Below are positions 30,101-40,131 of a stretch of DNA of 47,244 bases, piece after piece; position 1 is the first letter of the stretch; every line of letters starts with the position of its first letter. This DNA is from Branchiostoma floridae. Lineage: Eukaryota; Chordata; Leptocardii; Amphioxiformes; Branchiostomatidae. The position numbers and the translations under genes were made by a program. The notes beneath the pieces were generated by a model. The model had not been told where the DNA came from and made no database searches. It saw only the letters and a list, made by a program, of their open reading frames with translations. The DNA lies in NCBI RefSeq assembly GCF_000003815.2, contig NC_049994.1:17508490-17555733 (forward strand), read 5' to 3'.

Positions 30101-33100
30101 GCACATGGCATCAAAGGACACCTATTTCTTGCCGTCAACGTCTCAGACCATACGATGATAACTAAGTTTTAGACTATCAATAGATGTTTGTTGTCATCAC
30201 CAAAAACCGTGCAGTCTCATCCCATTCTACAAAGCATCTCGTAGAGAAGTGAAAACTCCTTCAAATGTTGTTTTAAAGAAATTAAAGTTGTTATACGTTG
30301 TACTTTATACCATTGTGCAATCGTTATCTAATCTTATCGAGCTGGTTGCACAGATGCCCATGACTCTATTCCTCCACCTCCCACTATTCTCTAGTTCTAG
30401 GTAAGGACTACAATAGATGAATAGCAATAGATTTATCCGTTACCATCATGTTGGAGACAGACTCCGGACACGGCTGGATGGACAGGGAGATTCCGGTCAG
30501 CATCTGCGCACTCTCGTCATCCGTGACCTTGTCTTGTTCCATCAGCTGCTGGATGACCTTGAGAGCCTCCTTCTTCCCCACCAAGGACAGGGCGTCAAGG
30601 AGGACCTTCCGGGCGTTCTGCTGTCGCCAGTCCTGCTGATGGGAAACGGGACAAAACTTTAAAAGGAAAATCAGCAAACAGCGCATTACAATAAGCATGC
30701 AGGTCTGGTAAATGTAGATTTGGGGAGTACTGAACAAGTAGTTTCAAAAGTCTGTCCAAAGAATAGACTTCCACCATGTGCTTACCCCGGCAGTCTAGGA
30801 GATACCAGTTTTAAACGCTGACAGTTGGTTAAGGTGTGTAGAGGTTTCAAACTAGATGTAGATTGCATCGATTGAAATCATCCTTGCTCATACAGAGGAC
30901 ATCCGTTCCGATTCCGTCTGTGAAACTATATAAATACAATGAAGGATAAATCTGACCTGCTTTTCCTGAGGTGAGGTGATCTCCTCCGTGATGATGGTCT
31001 CCAGCTGGTCCTGATGCAGACTCCGCAGTTCCTCCACCAGATTCATGAACTTCCGGTCGACTCACCGGAAATGCCGTTTTTAAGGTCAGCAGCGATGTCC
31101 TGCACAGGCTTGGATCTGAATGAGGGAGTCGAAATATTATTCTGGTTCTTCTTCCATTTGTTAACTCGGGTCAAAATTCATCAGAAACAAAAACGGTGAG
31201 ATAATTCCGAAATTCAATCCAGCCTTCATTAATCAAACTTCATTTATAGCTTTTCAAGTTGTTCTGTTTATAATTACCCTAACTGAAAGTGAAAACACCA
31301 CCTTGCCTATGATAACAAAGCACACAACCTGAGAATTAAACACTAAACCGCTTTTCATTGAGGTCATGAGGGGGGAGGCAAGGGTCAGACGTGTACGGAT
31401 GAAAAAAAAAGACTTACAATCTATTACTTCAGTCCAAGATGCATCTATAGGTGAAAGAAGAGTGACTGCTAATATAATTTTCATCATTAAATGCCAAAGA
31501 AGGTTTTCCGTCTTCACCTTTTCCTTCTTCATCTGGGTTAATTCCTGTTTCTGCTGGTCGCCCATGCGCATGTAGCTGTCCCAGTCCCGGTCCCGCGGCT
31601 GGTCGCGCGTCCCGAACACGAACATCAGCCCTCCCTTCCGCTCAGCAGGCTCCGGCTCAGGAAGCTCCTCCGTCCGGTCAGCGGACTCCTGCAGCTTCAG
31701 GGACTGTCTGAGATGTACGGGGAAAAGAGACATGTTTTATTACAAGTTGGGGGCAAGAACGTTGTATTCTCTGCCGGCTCCGGCTCAGGCAGCTCCTCCG
31801 TCCGGTCTGCCGACTCCTGCAGCTTCAGGGACTGTCTGCGATGGACGGGACAAAGAGACATGTTTTATTACATGGGGCAAGAAAGTTGTATTCTCAGTAG
31901 CGTAGGATGGCAGTGTTTTCAGCCCGCCCTTCCACTCTGCTGGCTCCGGCTCGGGCAACTCCTCCGTCATGTCAGCCGACTCCTGCAGCTTTAGGGACTG
32001 TCTGGGATATACGGGGAAAAGAAAAGGGAAGATCAGATTAGGTACCTATCCCCGAACACGAACGTCAGCTCGCCCTTCCGCTCTGCCGGCTCCGGCTCGG
32101 GCAGCTCCTCCGTCCGGTCTGCCGACTCCTGCAGCTTCAGGGACTGTCTGGGATGAAGAAAAAATTATCAGATATAAAAAAAAAATCCGTTCAATGTTAC
32201 CCGATCTAAAATCAACTTGTCATGTATCCTTCTTTGTGGGAAATTGTGGGATTTACTTTCAATAAAAATTAGCTCGCAAAGGAAATGAAAAAGTCGGAAG
32301 CAGGAACTAGACGGAAGCAAGACACAAAAAGCAAGAAACAAAACCTCTCTCTTTTTCTGATGAAACATTTCACAATCAAAGACAATCCCCTTTGTAATAA
32401 CTAAAATGTACTTAGCTTAAGTAGTCTATATGACATGGCCGAATCGCCATAAATGGCTTGCTCAGACATATGCCTGCAGTATACATTTATAAGAAGTGTA
32501 AATAAGAACTGGATATATATGAAGAAAAATCACATGTTGATCGACATCTTACTTGGCGAATGTGATGACGTCACCACCCNNNNNNNNNNNNNNNNNNNNN
32601 NNNNNNNNNNNNNNNNNNNNNNNNNNNNNNNNNNNNNNNNNNNNNNNNNNNNNNNNNNNNNNNNNNNNNNNNNNNNNNNCCACAAGAGCAAAAGAAGGAT
32701 AACGATTTCACAAGTCCATGTACAGAATATCTGTGACGCTTAAATGTTTAAAATACTTCTTAGCAACATATGAAAGAACGGAGAGCAAAATGATGTTTTT
32801 ACTAATTTGACGTTTTCTTTTTTTGTATGTTTTTTTGTATGTACAAATAAAGAGAAGGATGAAAAACAAAGAACTGCTACTTCAATCGAGTTTACGGGTG
32901 CAAGAAGTTGCAATTTAGCGCTTTAGCGTGGTCATTTAGAAAAAAATGCGAATAAATTGAAAATTGAAATGTATTCACTCTAACCTGTTCCTGAGGTATG
33001 AAGCCAGACTGGATGGCCTGCGCATGCTCACTCCTCTCCTCACAGTTCCTGTAGTCTTTAGTCTTGATGATCTCCCGGATGTTCTTCTGCACGCGATTGT

Positions 33101-36100
33101 CCCGGATGTTGTACAGGGTCTCGCACCGCCCGGTAACGTCATCCTCCATGACGCGGTAGATCCTCTCCGTGGCGAACTTGTCGTACGACATGTTGGGTGT
33201 GACGTCATCATCACGGTCCATTATGTCAGACTTACGGGGATCCATCGTCAGCTGAAGAAAAAAACAACCATTTTATGCAAATTCATTCCCTCTCCATGCC
33301 ACCCATTTTTATAACAAATCAACTTGGCATTCTTGTTACTTTATGTTTAGTATGACACGTATATCATTTCGTTGAATCGCAAAATGGCTTGTCAAAATTT
33401 GACGTTTTCTAAGCTTGAAGTAATGTAATGACATGCGCAACAGGTCATCTGCGTCAGTGGTCAAAATACTAGTTAACAGCTAATATAGGGCGTTATAAAC
33501 TTCCTGGCACTTTTGATCAACTGCTGACGCCACATGTACCATGTGATTTGCCATGAAGGTAGCTGAGAATTCGGAAAGACTGCTTTGCTGCGTTGGAACA
33601 AAGTTTTTTTTTACTAAAAGGCGCTTGGTCTTCAGTTTACCTGAAGAAGATGAAGAATGCCTCTCTTGAAGTTGACCGACCATTGTGGCTCGTCCTTCCT
33701 GGCTTCAATGTCCTTCACGTCCCCTTCCTCATAGCGGAACTTGATGACCTTCTCAATGTGCTTAAGAAGTTCACGCATGTCTTCTTCGGGGACTTCGCGG
33801 CTGAAGCTCTTCTCGGACCTCTCACCGGACTCCGAAGATTTCATCTCGCTGTCTTGGGTCTCCTCAGAAGATTCCTTGTGTAACCACCTTAAATGAATGG
33901 ATAAATGAATGAATGAATGAATGAATGAGTGAATGAATGAATGAATGAAGGAAGGAATGAGGGAAGGAAGGAAGGAATGATAGTTGAAGGAAGGAAGAAA
34001 AGAGGAAGGAAGGGAAGAAGGGATTAACGAATTCGAAGGGATGAACGAATGTCGGCTGAAGTGCAAGCTCCTTTCGCATAATTCCAATCAAGGTTACACA
34101 CACGAAGTTAGTAGTTGACAGAAATATAATTGATAAAATTACAATACGAAAAAGTAGTTGAAACGTAAATTAAGCCATGAAATCACTACGAAACCCTGAT
34201 CATCAAGTTTAACGTTCATGCATACTGAATACTCGTGCTAAAACTGTAAAAAGTTCTGAAGAATGAAATTAAACGGATGTAAAGACCTTGTCATCCACCA
34301 GTCCTCGGCCATGTCCAGGTGGTCCTGCTTGAAGGAGTCTTGGTACATCTGGTCCGGCACGACTTCCTCAGGAGACGTCTTCATCATCTGCATCTTCTTC
34401 TCCTCAGGTGAGTCGAGTTCTCCCAGGAGGGTCTTGAGTGAGATCTTCTCGAGTCGCATAAAAACCTTGGCAACATCAAACACACGAGCAGTTAAGGAAG
34501 GCATGAAGAATTCGAAAAAATACTCGAACGCAACGGATCTCGTTTAGACATAATGATGAAAACACAAGCCTTTTCTAACCTCTGAGCTCTCTGTGACCGT
34601 TTATCTTTGTTTTCATGGTTAGCGTTGGTGAGTAATTGTATTATTTCAATGTCGATTAAGATAGCCGCAGGTGGTTGTAACATCATTTCAGGTCGATTAA
34701 AATAGAGCTATGTGCAAATATGTAACTAAATATGCGCGTGCTTATTTATTTTAGTTGTTTTCATCCAGTCGTGCTTAGAATCCTTTTGGTATGTAGGTTT
34801 ACAATTGGATTCCAGAAAGAAAAGTAACTACGAATTACATGTTACCAACGGAAATCCTAACCAAACAAACGTTTATGAAGACTAGACATCCAGGTAAAGA
34901 ATATTCAAATACGATCTCTACGACTGGATGAAAACAAATAAAAAACTAAAAAAAAAATAGGTAAACAAACAAACAAACACACGTCCTGCTCGGTGCGGAA
35001 CTGTAGCCTGACGTCAGCCTGTATCTTCATGCCGGAGAAGCGGTCGGAGGTTTGCGGGATGCCGGACTTGATGTCGCCTTCATATCGGTACACGTAGTCA
35101 TGGTCCTGGTCGTAAACTAGAAAAGGAAAGACGGTATGATTGAAAATATGTTAAAAAATATTACGCTAGTTTTCTGTATGTTGTTGGCTTCCTACAGTTT
35201 ACGAGGGGCATTCAATAAGTAATGTCCCTGACCCATTTCCCATAGCAGGAGATTAATGAAACTTGGCACAGTTATTAGTCTTTCTCTTCATAGGAACCAC
35301 CCAGAGTTTTGCATTTCTCCCATCATTTGATGTAGCTCTGGACACCGTTCTTGTAGGACATCCCAGGTTGGTCCTCCGACAGATGCGTCATCAATGGCAG
35401 AAGAGGGACGACCAGGTCTGGGAGCTGTTTCCACAGACTTCCGGCCTTGTTTGAATTCAGGATGCCAGCGTTTTACAAGGTCATATGATGGGGCATCATC
35501 ACCATAAGTCTTTTTTCATTTCATCAAAAGTCCCCTTTGGTGTGCGTCCTTTCAAATACAAAAGCCGGATCACTGCGCGACACTCAACTTGCTCCATTTC
35601 ACACCTGGTCCATTTCACACCTGACTCAGTTCAAACACCAGTAAATCAGTAACCACAATTAGTTCAGAGCTGTTTTTTGCAACATAACCCATAGAGATAT
35701 GACTCATTACACATGCAAAATTTCATCTAGATCAGACAACTGGAAGTGGGTCAGGGGCATTACTTATTGAATGCCCCTCGTACATCCATACCTTATGATC
35801 ATTTAACGCCTGCAAAGTAAAGTGTTTGGTGTTCTTTGTCGTAGTCGTAAACCATAGCAATATAACGTAAGGCAGTATGAATCGACACCATATCATTGTA
35901 CTAGCATCTTTGTATGTTTTTCGTTTACCTTAGTCTTTTAATACAATCAAGTTTACTTTAGAAAGATAATAGTATCCATTGTTAATCATACGTTCCATAA
36001 GTTAAATCATATGCAGCCTTTAAGATATGGGTAGTATAGAGTATTTAGGTTGGTGAAAGTTCGGATCAGAAAACTGATACTAACAGCAATGTAGATTCGT

Positions 36101-37559
36101 CAATATATCACTGGCAGTCGGATGTTGAGGGTATCCCAAACATTGCATTTGCTGTGCCCACATATGTGTTGTCACATACGCCGCATGCACATCTCTCTTA
36201 CAAAGCAATTGTGATGACATCGGATACTGGGCATTGGAGCGGAGCCCACTTAACTGATCATGTTTTGATTCCCAGAATATGCTGAGGTTTACTCTCCACG
36301 CAGGAGGTTGATTTGAAAGATACGTTAGTACCATTCTCTGACAGCAGACCGAATCAACAGCTGCCAGAAAACGGGGCATATGACAAGAAGGTCGCGACCT
36401 TACCAATCAACCTCTGCTTGGCTTCATATGTGCGGCAGGAGGAATGGATGGAATGACGCGTTGTCACGTTCCAAAGTGTTTACCAGACAACTAGCTGACA
36501 GGAGGCAATGTTTTTGCGTGGGTGCCCTGCCATCGCTCTCGTACCGGCATGTGTATATAGTCACCATGACAATATATTTCCCGAAAATCAAAACGACGTC
36601 TGCATTAGGAGTCATTGCACGAGTCCCATTATTAATGCACTAGCACTGACTCATCATTCAAGCTGAATTCGAGCGCTTTTCGACATGTGCAAATCAACTG
36701 CTACACCCTAGCATCTATAACTACTTGAGCGACTGGCTCTGAGACCATTGCTATGTTTGACAATATTCACAAGTTCCCATTGGGATGATATTGCATCATC
36801 CGGTGGCAAGCGAGGTGACTACCATGTTTTTCAGAGTGTTGTCATTGTTTGTAGGGCAGTGTAGAGATAAATATAATAGGTTCTCCTTACCGGAGACTGG
36901 TCGGTCTTGCCCTATGTTTGCCTCTGTGTGGAAAAGGGAACAAAAAAATTAAGCTAGGTAATCAACGACTCAAATCCATTTGTGTAACGTAATTGTTGAC
37001 AAAGGTACTATTGACCGAAGCAAGCTGAGGAAGTCCCTTTCGTTTTGGTCAATGGTTCACTGAGGTTCTCATAACGATCAGTTTAGAATGACAGGATTGG
37101 CTTTTCATCGAGTGTCATGATTAACTTCATAGATAGATAAATAGTAGCTAACGTAGATTAAATATAACAGAGATATAGGTATAGCATAAGGATTGTCAAT
37201 TTTATCGTGCCTCTCATTTTGAATTAGCCTTTGTTATATCTACAAGCCACATAAGAGCAATTGTAGTTATATCATAGTTTAATCCCAGAGCAGATGTGAT
37301 AGGCTCATTCTCTACAAATACCAACATTCATTATTTAGCAGCGTTTTGTCCTAGTTAATGTTTAACGTAAAGGCGTAAAACACCAAGCATGAGCTAGATC
37401 CTTACATCTGCTTGGAGCTAGATCCTTACATCTGCTTGGAGTGATGCTGCAAATGATTAAGCAATAAAATGAAATAAAAGTGCAGAAATATTTGAAAAGA
37501 AGTGAGCGGTACTCACGGGCCAGGCATAAGCCTAGTAATAAGAGGAGAACCCTGTTCAT
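17240..37559 (-). CDS. Vitellogenin (large lipid transfer protein, ~29 exons)
   Basis: Secreted egg-yolk precursor and lipid carrier. Exons (- strand, 5' to 3'): 37517-37559, 36891-36923, 34983-35116, 34287-34465, 33641-33887, 32985-33251, 32553->32579 (cut by gap), 31518-31707, 30957-31099, 30444-30632, 29524-29697, 28905-29095, 28326-28488, 27718-27877, 26949-27256, 26117-26496, 25476-25788, 24816-25154, 23994-24191, 23288-23428, 22938-23065, 22571-22682, 21742-22105, 20983-21152, 20160-20243, 19275-19463, 18424-18580, 17760-17950, 17240-17332 (TGA). Phases agree except inside 30957-31099. About 1,760 residues plus the gapped exon. It has a signal peptide, a vitellogenin N domain ('YVYRYEGDIKSGIPQTSDRF', 'EDDVTGRCETLYNI'), a VWD domain ('FDGVEFPY', 'GLCGNFDGE') and a late 'CFSKMPVAQCPEGY' motif. 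No poly-serine phosvitin tract is seen. Recalled as similar to chordate and invertebrate vitellogenins; which paralogue is unknown. Confidence 0.94.
19540..19860. repeat. Dispersed repeat, duplicated 155 bp apart
   Basis: aggtgtaaaaatgggtgcct..gaggtaaaaggc at about 19544 and a close variant at about 19699. The following words (gggctccgccttccaacatc..ccctacacatagtcgataac) resemble 2893-2930 in the TIMELESS intron, so this is a dispersed family. Confidence 0.6.
21317..21479. mobile_element. 163-bp foldback element
   Basis: taaagagaccctttttacac...ttctcac at 21317-21356 is inverted at 21441-21479. The middle contains 'gagaaaggcgaaagacagtcaccaaaacgtcggtgag'-type words. No coding. It lies in vitellogenin intron 23. 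Confidence 0.75.
24530..24580. repeat. (AGT)n microsatellite
   Basis: Imperfect agtagtag run in a vitellogenin intron. Confidence 0.85.
24816..27256 (-). CDS. Vitellogenin middle exons 15-18 (lipid-cavity sheets)
   Basis: Four large exons encode 'MQMGAALDINTVADRSSVWP', 'LGLHAMGYHMDVMETGVRVE', 'VYMKWFGNEIRFDQL', 'LGLPITLDMNSALLMTSDVN' and 'LSGKMSLDLENKKHKLTIET'. The alternating beta pattern fits the open beta-sheet region (DUF1943-type) that lines the lipid pocket in vitellogenins. Introns between them contain only unassigned sequence and a short (AATG)n run near 25830. Confidence 0.85.
26500..26948. other. Vitellogenin intron 15, unassigned
   Basis: A + strand frame stays open here ('PKHHMNLVRDQTLQYYNR..') and runs on antisense into exon 15. 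It has no start context or splice partners I recognise, and no match that I recall. Possibly a decayed transposon coding fragment. Confidence 0.3.
27878..28325. other. Vitellogenin intron 13, nothing recognised
   Basis: AT-rich intron sequence without clear repeats or coding signal. Confidence 0.5.
29128..29195 (-). repeat. Partial copy of vitellogenin exon 12
   Basis: The intact exon 12 starts at 29095. A copy of its first ~68 bases with acceptor starts exactly 100 bp upstream at 29195, encoding ELLTCLGDAQTNDKKLMCLKAL. Between copy and exon lies a short GGTAAA-like run (29102-29125). Confidence 0.85.
29757..29865 (-). repeat. Partial copy of vitellogenin exon 11
   Basis: The intact exon 11 is 29524-29697. 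A copy of its first ~109 bases, with acceptor, begins at 29865 (168 bp upstream). It encodes DLVKSRWSLSSSQVRQSAW and then LGTMLHGLLSERREG, before running into intron sequence and a stop. Several substitutions separate it from the real exon. Confidence 0.88.
29899..30170 (-). mobile_element. LINE 3'-end fragment with (GGTAAA)n tail
   Basis: On the - strand, 30093-30034 encodes GKRSRERPRKRWCDDISDW, the 'RPR-R-W-DDI--W' signature found at the C-terminus of many non-LTR retrotransposon reverse transcriptases (recalled). Downstream on the same strand the element ends in GGTAAAGGTAAAGGTA (29924-29904), a typical short-repeat tail. It is 5' truncated and inserted in vitellogenin intron 10. Confidence 0.65.
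30957..31099 (-). CDS. Vitellogenin exon 9 with apparent frameshift
   Basis: Read from the acceptor at 31100 in phase 0, the exon gives DIAADLKNGISGES and then loses frame. The rest reads RKFMNLVEELRSLHQDQLET in a second frame, which is the one that joins correctly to exon 10. The shift lies at about 31053-31066. Removing the five bases gtgag (a perfect donor start) restores the frame, as would a one-base insertion. It could be a sequencing or assembly error, a collapsed intron or a real allele. Both halves resemble the helical part of vitellogenin. Confidence 0.7.
31750..32147 (-). repeat. Three partial copies of vitellogenin exon 8 start
   Basis: The intact exon begins at 31707. Acceptor plus exon start (cag|acagtccctgaagctgcagg) recur upstream, beginning at 31835, 32001 and 32147, with spacings of 128, 166 and 146 bp. 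Each encodes QSLKLQESAD(R/M)TEELPEPEP. The 32147 copy extends furthest (into '..ERKGELTFVFG'); the 31835 copy breaks off after 'EPAE'. None of the spacings is a multiple of three. All copies retain a good 3' splice site. Confidence 0.9.
32580..32679. other. Assembly gap (100 N) cutting vitellogenin exon 7
   Basis: The 3' end of exon 7 is visible at 32553-32579 (reads ..GDVITFAK with donor gtaaga); its 5' part and acceptor are lost in the gap. Confidence 0.95.
33890..34020. repeat. (TGAA)n/(GGAA)n microsatellite
   Basis: aatgaatgaatg runs grade into ggaaggaagg, directly next to the acceptor of vitellogenin exon 5 (33887). Confidence 0.95.
34287..37559 (-). CDS. Vitellogenin exons 1-4: signal peptide and N-terminal barrel start
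   Basis: Exon 1 encodes MNRVLLLLLGLCLA, a short hydrophobic signal peptide. Exon 2 (33 nt) continues QANIGQDRPVS, so cleavage is likely after the Ala of 'CLA' or within QANIG. Exon 3 gives 'YVYRYEGDIKSGIPQTSDRF' and 'MKIQADVRLQFRTEQD', the typical opening of the vitellogenin/lipophorin N-sheet. Exon 4 continues 'VFMRLEKISLKTLLGELDS'. Intron 2 is long (35117-36890) and holds a mariner copy. Confidence 0.9.
34877..34935. repeat. Dispersed 'gacatccaggta' repeat copy
   Basis: gaagactagacatccaggta..atattcaaatacgatctc..actggatgaaaac closely matches 39867-39930 (gaaggttagacattcaggca..atactcaaatacaattt..actggataaaaaac), with shorter relatives near 39660, 41430 and, inverted, 39570-39600. Confidence 0.55.
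35202..35780 (-). mobile_element. Internally deleted mariner transposon
   Basis: The terminal inverted repeats are near perfect: cgaggggcattcaataagta at 35202 and its complement ending at 35780, each flanked by TA (target duplication). On the - strand from the ATG at 35597 the frame reads MEQVECRAVIRLLYLKGRTP, then, after a one-base shift, YGDDAPSYDLVKRW, EFKQGRKSV and PRPGRPSS. This is the helix-turn-helix (HTH_48-like) DNA-binding region of mariner transposases (recalled). The catalytic DDE part is missing. It looks like a non-autonomous relic in vitellogenin intron 2. Confidence 0.85.
35790..36890. other. Remainder of vitellogenin intron 2
   Basis: About 1.1 kb without convincing coding or repeat structure; short open frames on both strands look like chance. 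Confidence 0.4.
37393..37441. repeat. 24-bp direct duplication
   Basis: gagctagatccttacatctg occurs twice in tandem (period 24) in vitellogenin intron 1. Confidence 0.9.
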
Positions 37560-37610
37560 GGTGTTGCTTCCAGTTGAAGCAGCTTCTGGTTGTGGAGAGA
37601 TTCGGGCCCG

Positions 37611-37618
37611 TATTTATA
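37611..37618 (-). promoter_or_regulatory. Vitellogenin TATA box
   Basis: TATAAATA on the - strand, 52-59 bases upstream of the ATG at 37559, within GC-rich flanks. This predicts a transcription start near 37585 and a 5' UTR of about 25 bases. I saw no full palindromic estrogen response element in the next ~500 bases by eye. Confidence 0.7.
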
Positions 37619-38845
37619 CCGCCCTGCTGGCGTAAACAAGCACATCTAGAGATGCGTGTTGTTGACCAGGGTGGAGAAAAACACGGACTTTGCCTCTTGG
37701 TGATGTTAGTTTTGGCGGGAAGCAAAGGACAAAGTTAGATTTCTGCTGACGCAGCATCCCCGGTTTGGACATCAGAGGCGATTCGGAGCGATGTTTTTGC
37801 CAAGTCAGGCGAAAAGTTACCCGAAAATCGCCGTGAAGTTCTTGTTTGCGAGGATCCGATTTCGCTGATTCCACTGGTCCTGGTAAACATGCTTTATTAG
37901 TCGTATTGCTGATGAAATCACTAACTATTTTTATTGATAATTTTTGTTTTCCTGACCGATCCATGTGAGGAAATGCTGGCGCATGTTAGTTCACCATTTG
38001 CGCTACCAGCGATTGATTCAATGTAACGGTAAGCATAGGTAATATTCACCCAGGAGACTTTTCAATTACGTTTGTAATTTATGCTACATAATTAAGAAAC
38101 TGAAGATGTTGACAATAGATCTAGCGTACTTGTATTTGCAAATATTTGAAATATCGCAAAACTATCATAGGATTGATGTCACTGTACCTATTTTCTTTTT
38201 TCTTGTTCTGTACAACATAGGTATTGTTTCATTTTCAAGTATGTGCACTGGAATATATTTAGCATGAACATTAAACATACGGAGTCATAGCACTAGACGC
38301 TAAGTGTATCATTTATGTTTTTTTTTTATTTCCAATAAACTTCAGATTCTGGTTATATCAAATCTGTAAAGACACTGGAGGGGCATCAATATTCTGGCAA
38401 ATTCTTCAAGCCTAAAATATCTTCTGAATATCATAGAATGACAAAAGTTTGAGTTATAACTATTAAGTCAAGACAGAAATCCAATTGACTTGTGTTTTCA
38501 AAACGATTGAAAATGTGTATAAAATCCCAATACTTGACTGAGCTAGCCAGATCTGGACCCGAGAAACAATGGCCGTACTGAATCAAATGTATCTTGGACG
38601 TGCTCAACCCCAAATTCATGACTATTTCAATTCAGCTCCACATTTTGTGGCTTACAATATTCTTAGCACAGTATTTACATCTCTAAGATGGCAAGTTACA
38701 GATTTTGCAGTAGCCAAACTACCATCTTGAATGTGGAGAAATTAAGTAAATATATATATAGGTAAATCTTGTTTTAAGTAAGTTGGGGAAAAACAAGCCA
38801 TATCTTCCCCGGTTGCCATCCTGGTTAGTTTACCCCCAGGCTGGC

Positions 38846-39347
38846 TTAAAGGGGCATTCCAGTCCACACGAGAGTGTTATTTTCCGATAGATATTAATTT
38901 TAGGAAGTGATAACTGCATTATTACTTCATATTATACGATAAAGTACCCAGTTGCTCCACATGCCTCAAAAGCATTCACTCTTCTACTAAATTCCCCAAG
39001 TACCCTCTAATTGAATTAATCCTATGGCTGAATACAATGCAAAACTTTTAGGTAAGGTTACAAAACTAATTTCAGGTTCGCTAAGAAATCTCGTCTTGTT
39101 CTTGTATTCTTTGCTATCTTATGAGCAATTTGCCTTCTCAGTGTGCTCAGCGTACCTCATTTATTCCGAAAATATGTAAGATAAACACAGTGTCTATGGG
39201 TTTAGTGAGTGTCATTATTGTTTTATAAAACACACATCACGTAATTCATCCCAAGGTGAATTCCACAAAATTCGGCTGATTATGTATTCATTGACACATT
39301 ATCTATTGGAAAACAAGACTCCCTCCTGGAGTGGAATGCCCCTTTAA
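38846..39347. mobile_element. TTAA-flanked MITE nested in an inverted repeat
   Basis: TTAA-aggggcattcca at 38846 and tggaatgcccct-TTAA ending at 39347 form terminal repeats with TTAA duplications, as in piggyBac-type insertions. Outside it, gccatcctggttagtttacc (from 38815) is inverted as ggtaaactaactaggatggc (39365-39384), so the MITE sits inside an older inverted repeat. No transposase inside. Confidence 0.7.
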
Positions 39348-39966
39348 GTTGGTGTTTGGGGGTTGGTAAACTAACTAGGATGGCACCCAAGCTACTGTCT
39401 CTCTACTTTGTCATGTGTACCACTCTAGTTCCAATAATCAGCCACTCATTTGAAGTCACCGCTGAAAGACATCAGATGCTTTCGCTGTCTAAAAACATCC
39501 AACTCTGTTAGATAGCATGTCCACAGTTGTGCGATTTATTCTATGATATAAACTAAATTCATTATCTACTGGATGTCTAACCTTCATAAATGTATACCAC
39601 TTGGTATTAAAAACAATGAACAGGGAAACAACTATTCACTGGCCTTGTTGATTTTCCTGATTGTCGATGAAGTTTAGACATCCAGGTACACATGTACATG
39701 TAATAAGAAACTCTATACATTTTTTTGTACTACTTAAGTACTACTTAAGTACTTTTGTACTACAAGTTACTTCATAAGCAAAAGATACATTTTGTAAATA
39801 GTAAGACGTTTCATACAGCACCCACTGTCTGTTGTCAGTGACTGATGAAAATTGCTCAAACGTTTATGAAGGTTAGACATTCAGGCAAACAATACTCAAA
39901 TACAATTTAATATCTACAACTGGATAAAAAACAGAGATTTACTTCTGGACGTTTCGTCGGGACATC

Positions 39967-40021
39967 CATCACTCTTCTTCAGCTTCACTAGAAGTTCTAT
40001 TGATGCTGAAGAAGAGTGATG
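39967..40021. repeat. 17-bp perfect hairpin near CPT2 3' end
   Basis: catcactcttcttcagc (39967-39983) is perfectly inverted at 40005-40021, next to 'ggacgtttcgtcgggacatc'. The phrase resembles ends of repetitive elements with 'gaagaag..gaaacgtc' words. Confidence 0.7.
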
Positions 40022-40030
40022 GGAATGTAC

Positions 40031-40036
40031 TTTATT
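40031..40036 (-). terminator. CPT2 poly(A) signal AATAAA
   Basis: AATAAA on the - strand 96 bases after the CPT2 stop codon. Confidence 0.55.
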
Positions 40037-40131
40037 TGAAAAGCATCCACTGCCTTTTATCAGTGACTAATGAGAATCCACTTCAGGTCCTAGCTTATCT
40101 TTCTGAACTAACAATTTCTTGTTGCCTAAAC

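Larger units (their letters stand above)
37619..40030. other. Intergenic between vitellogenin promoter and CPT2 3' end
   Basis: No gene seen. Holds a TTAA-flanked MITE (38846-39347), an outer inverted repeat around it, dispersed repeat copies near 39570-39930 and a hairpin at 39967-40021. The first 500 bases upstream of the TATA box are the likely vitellogenin control region. Confidence 0.6.
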
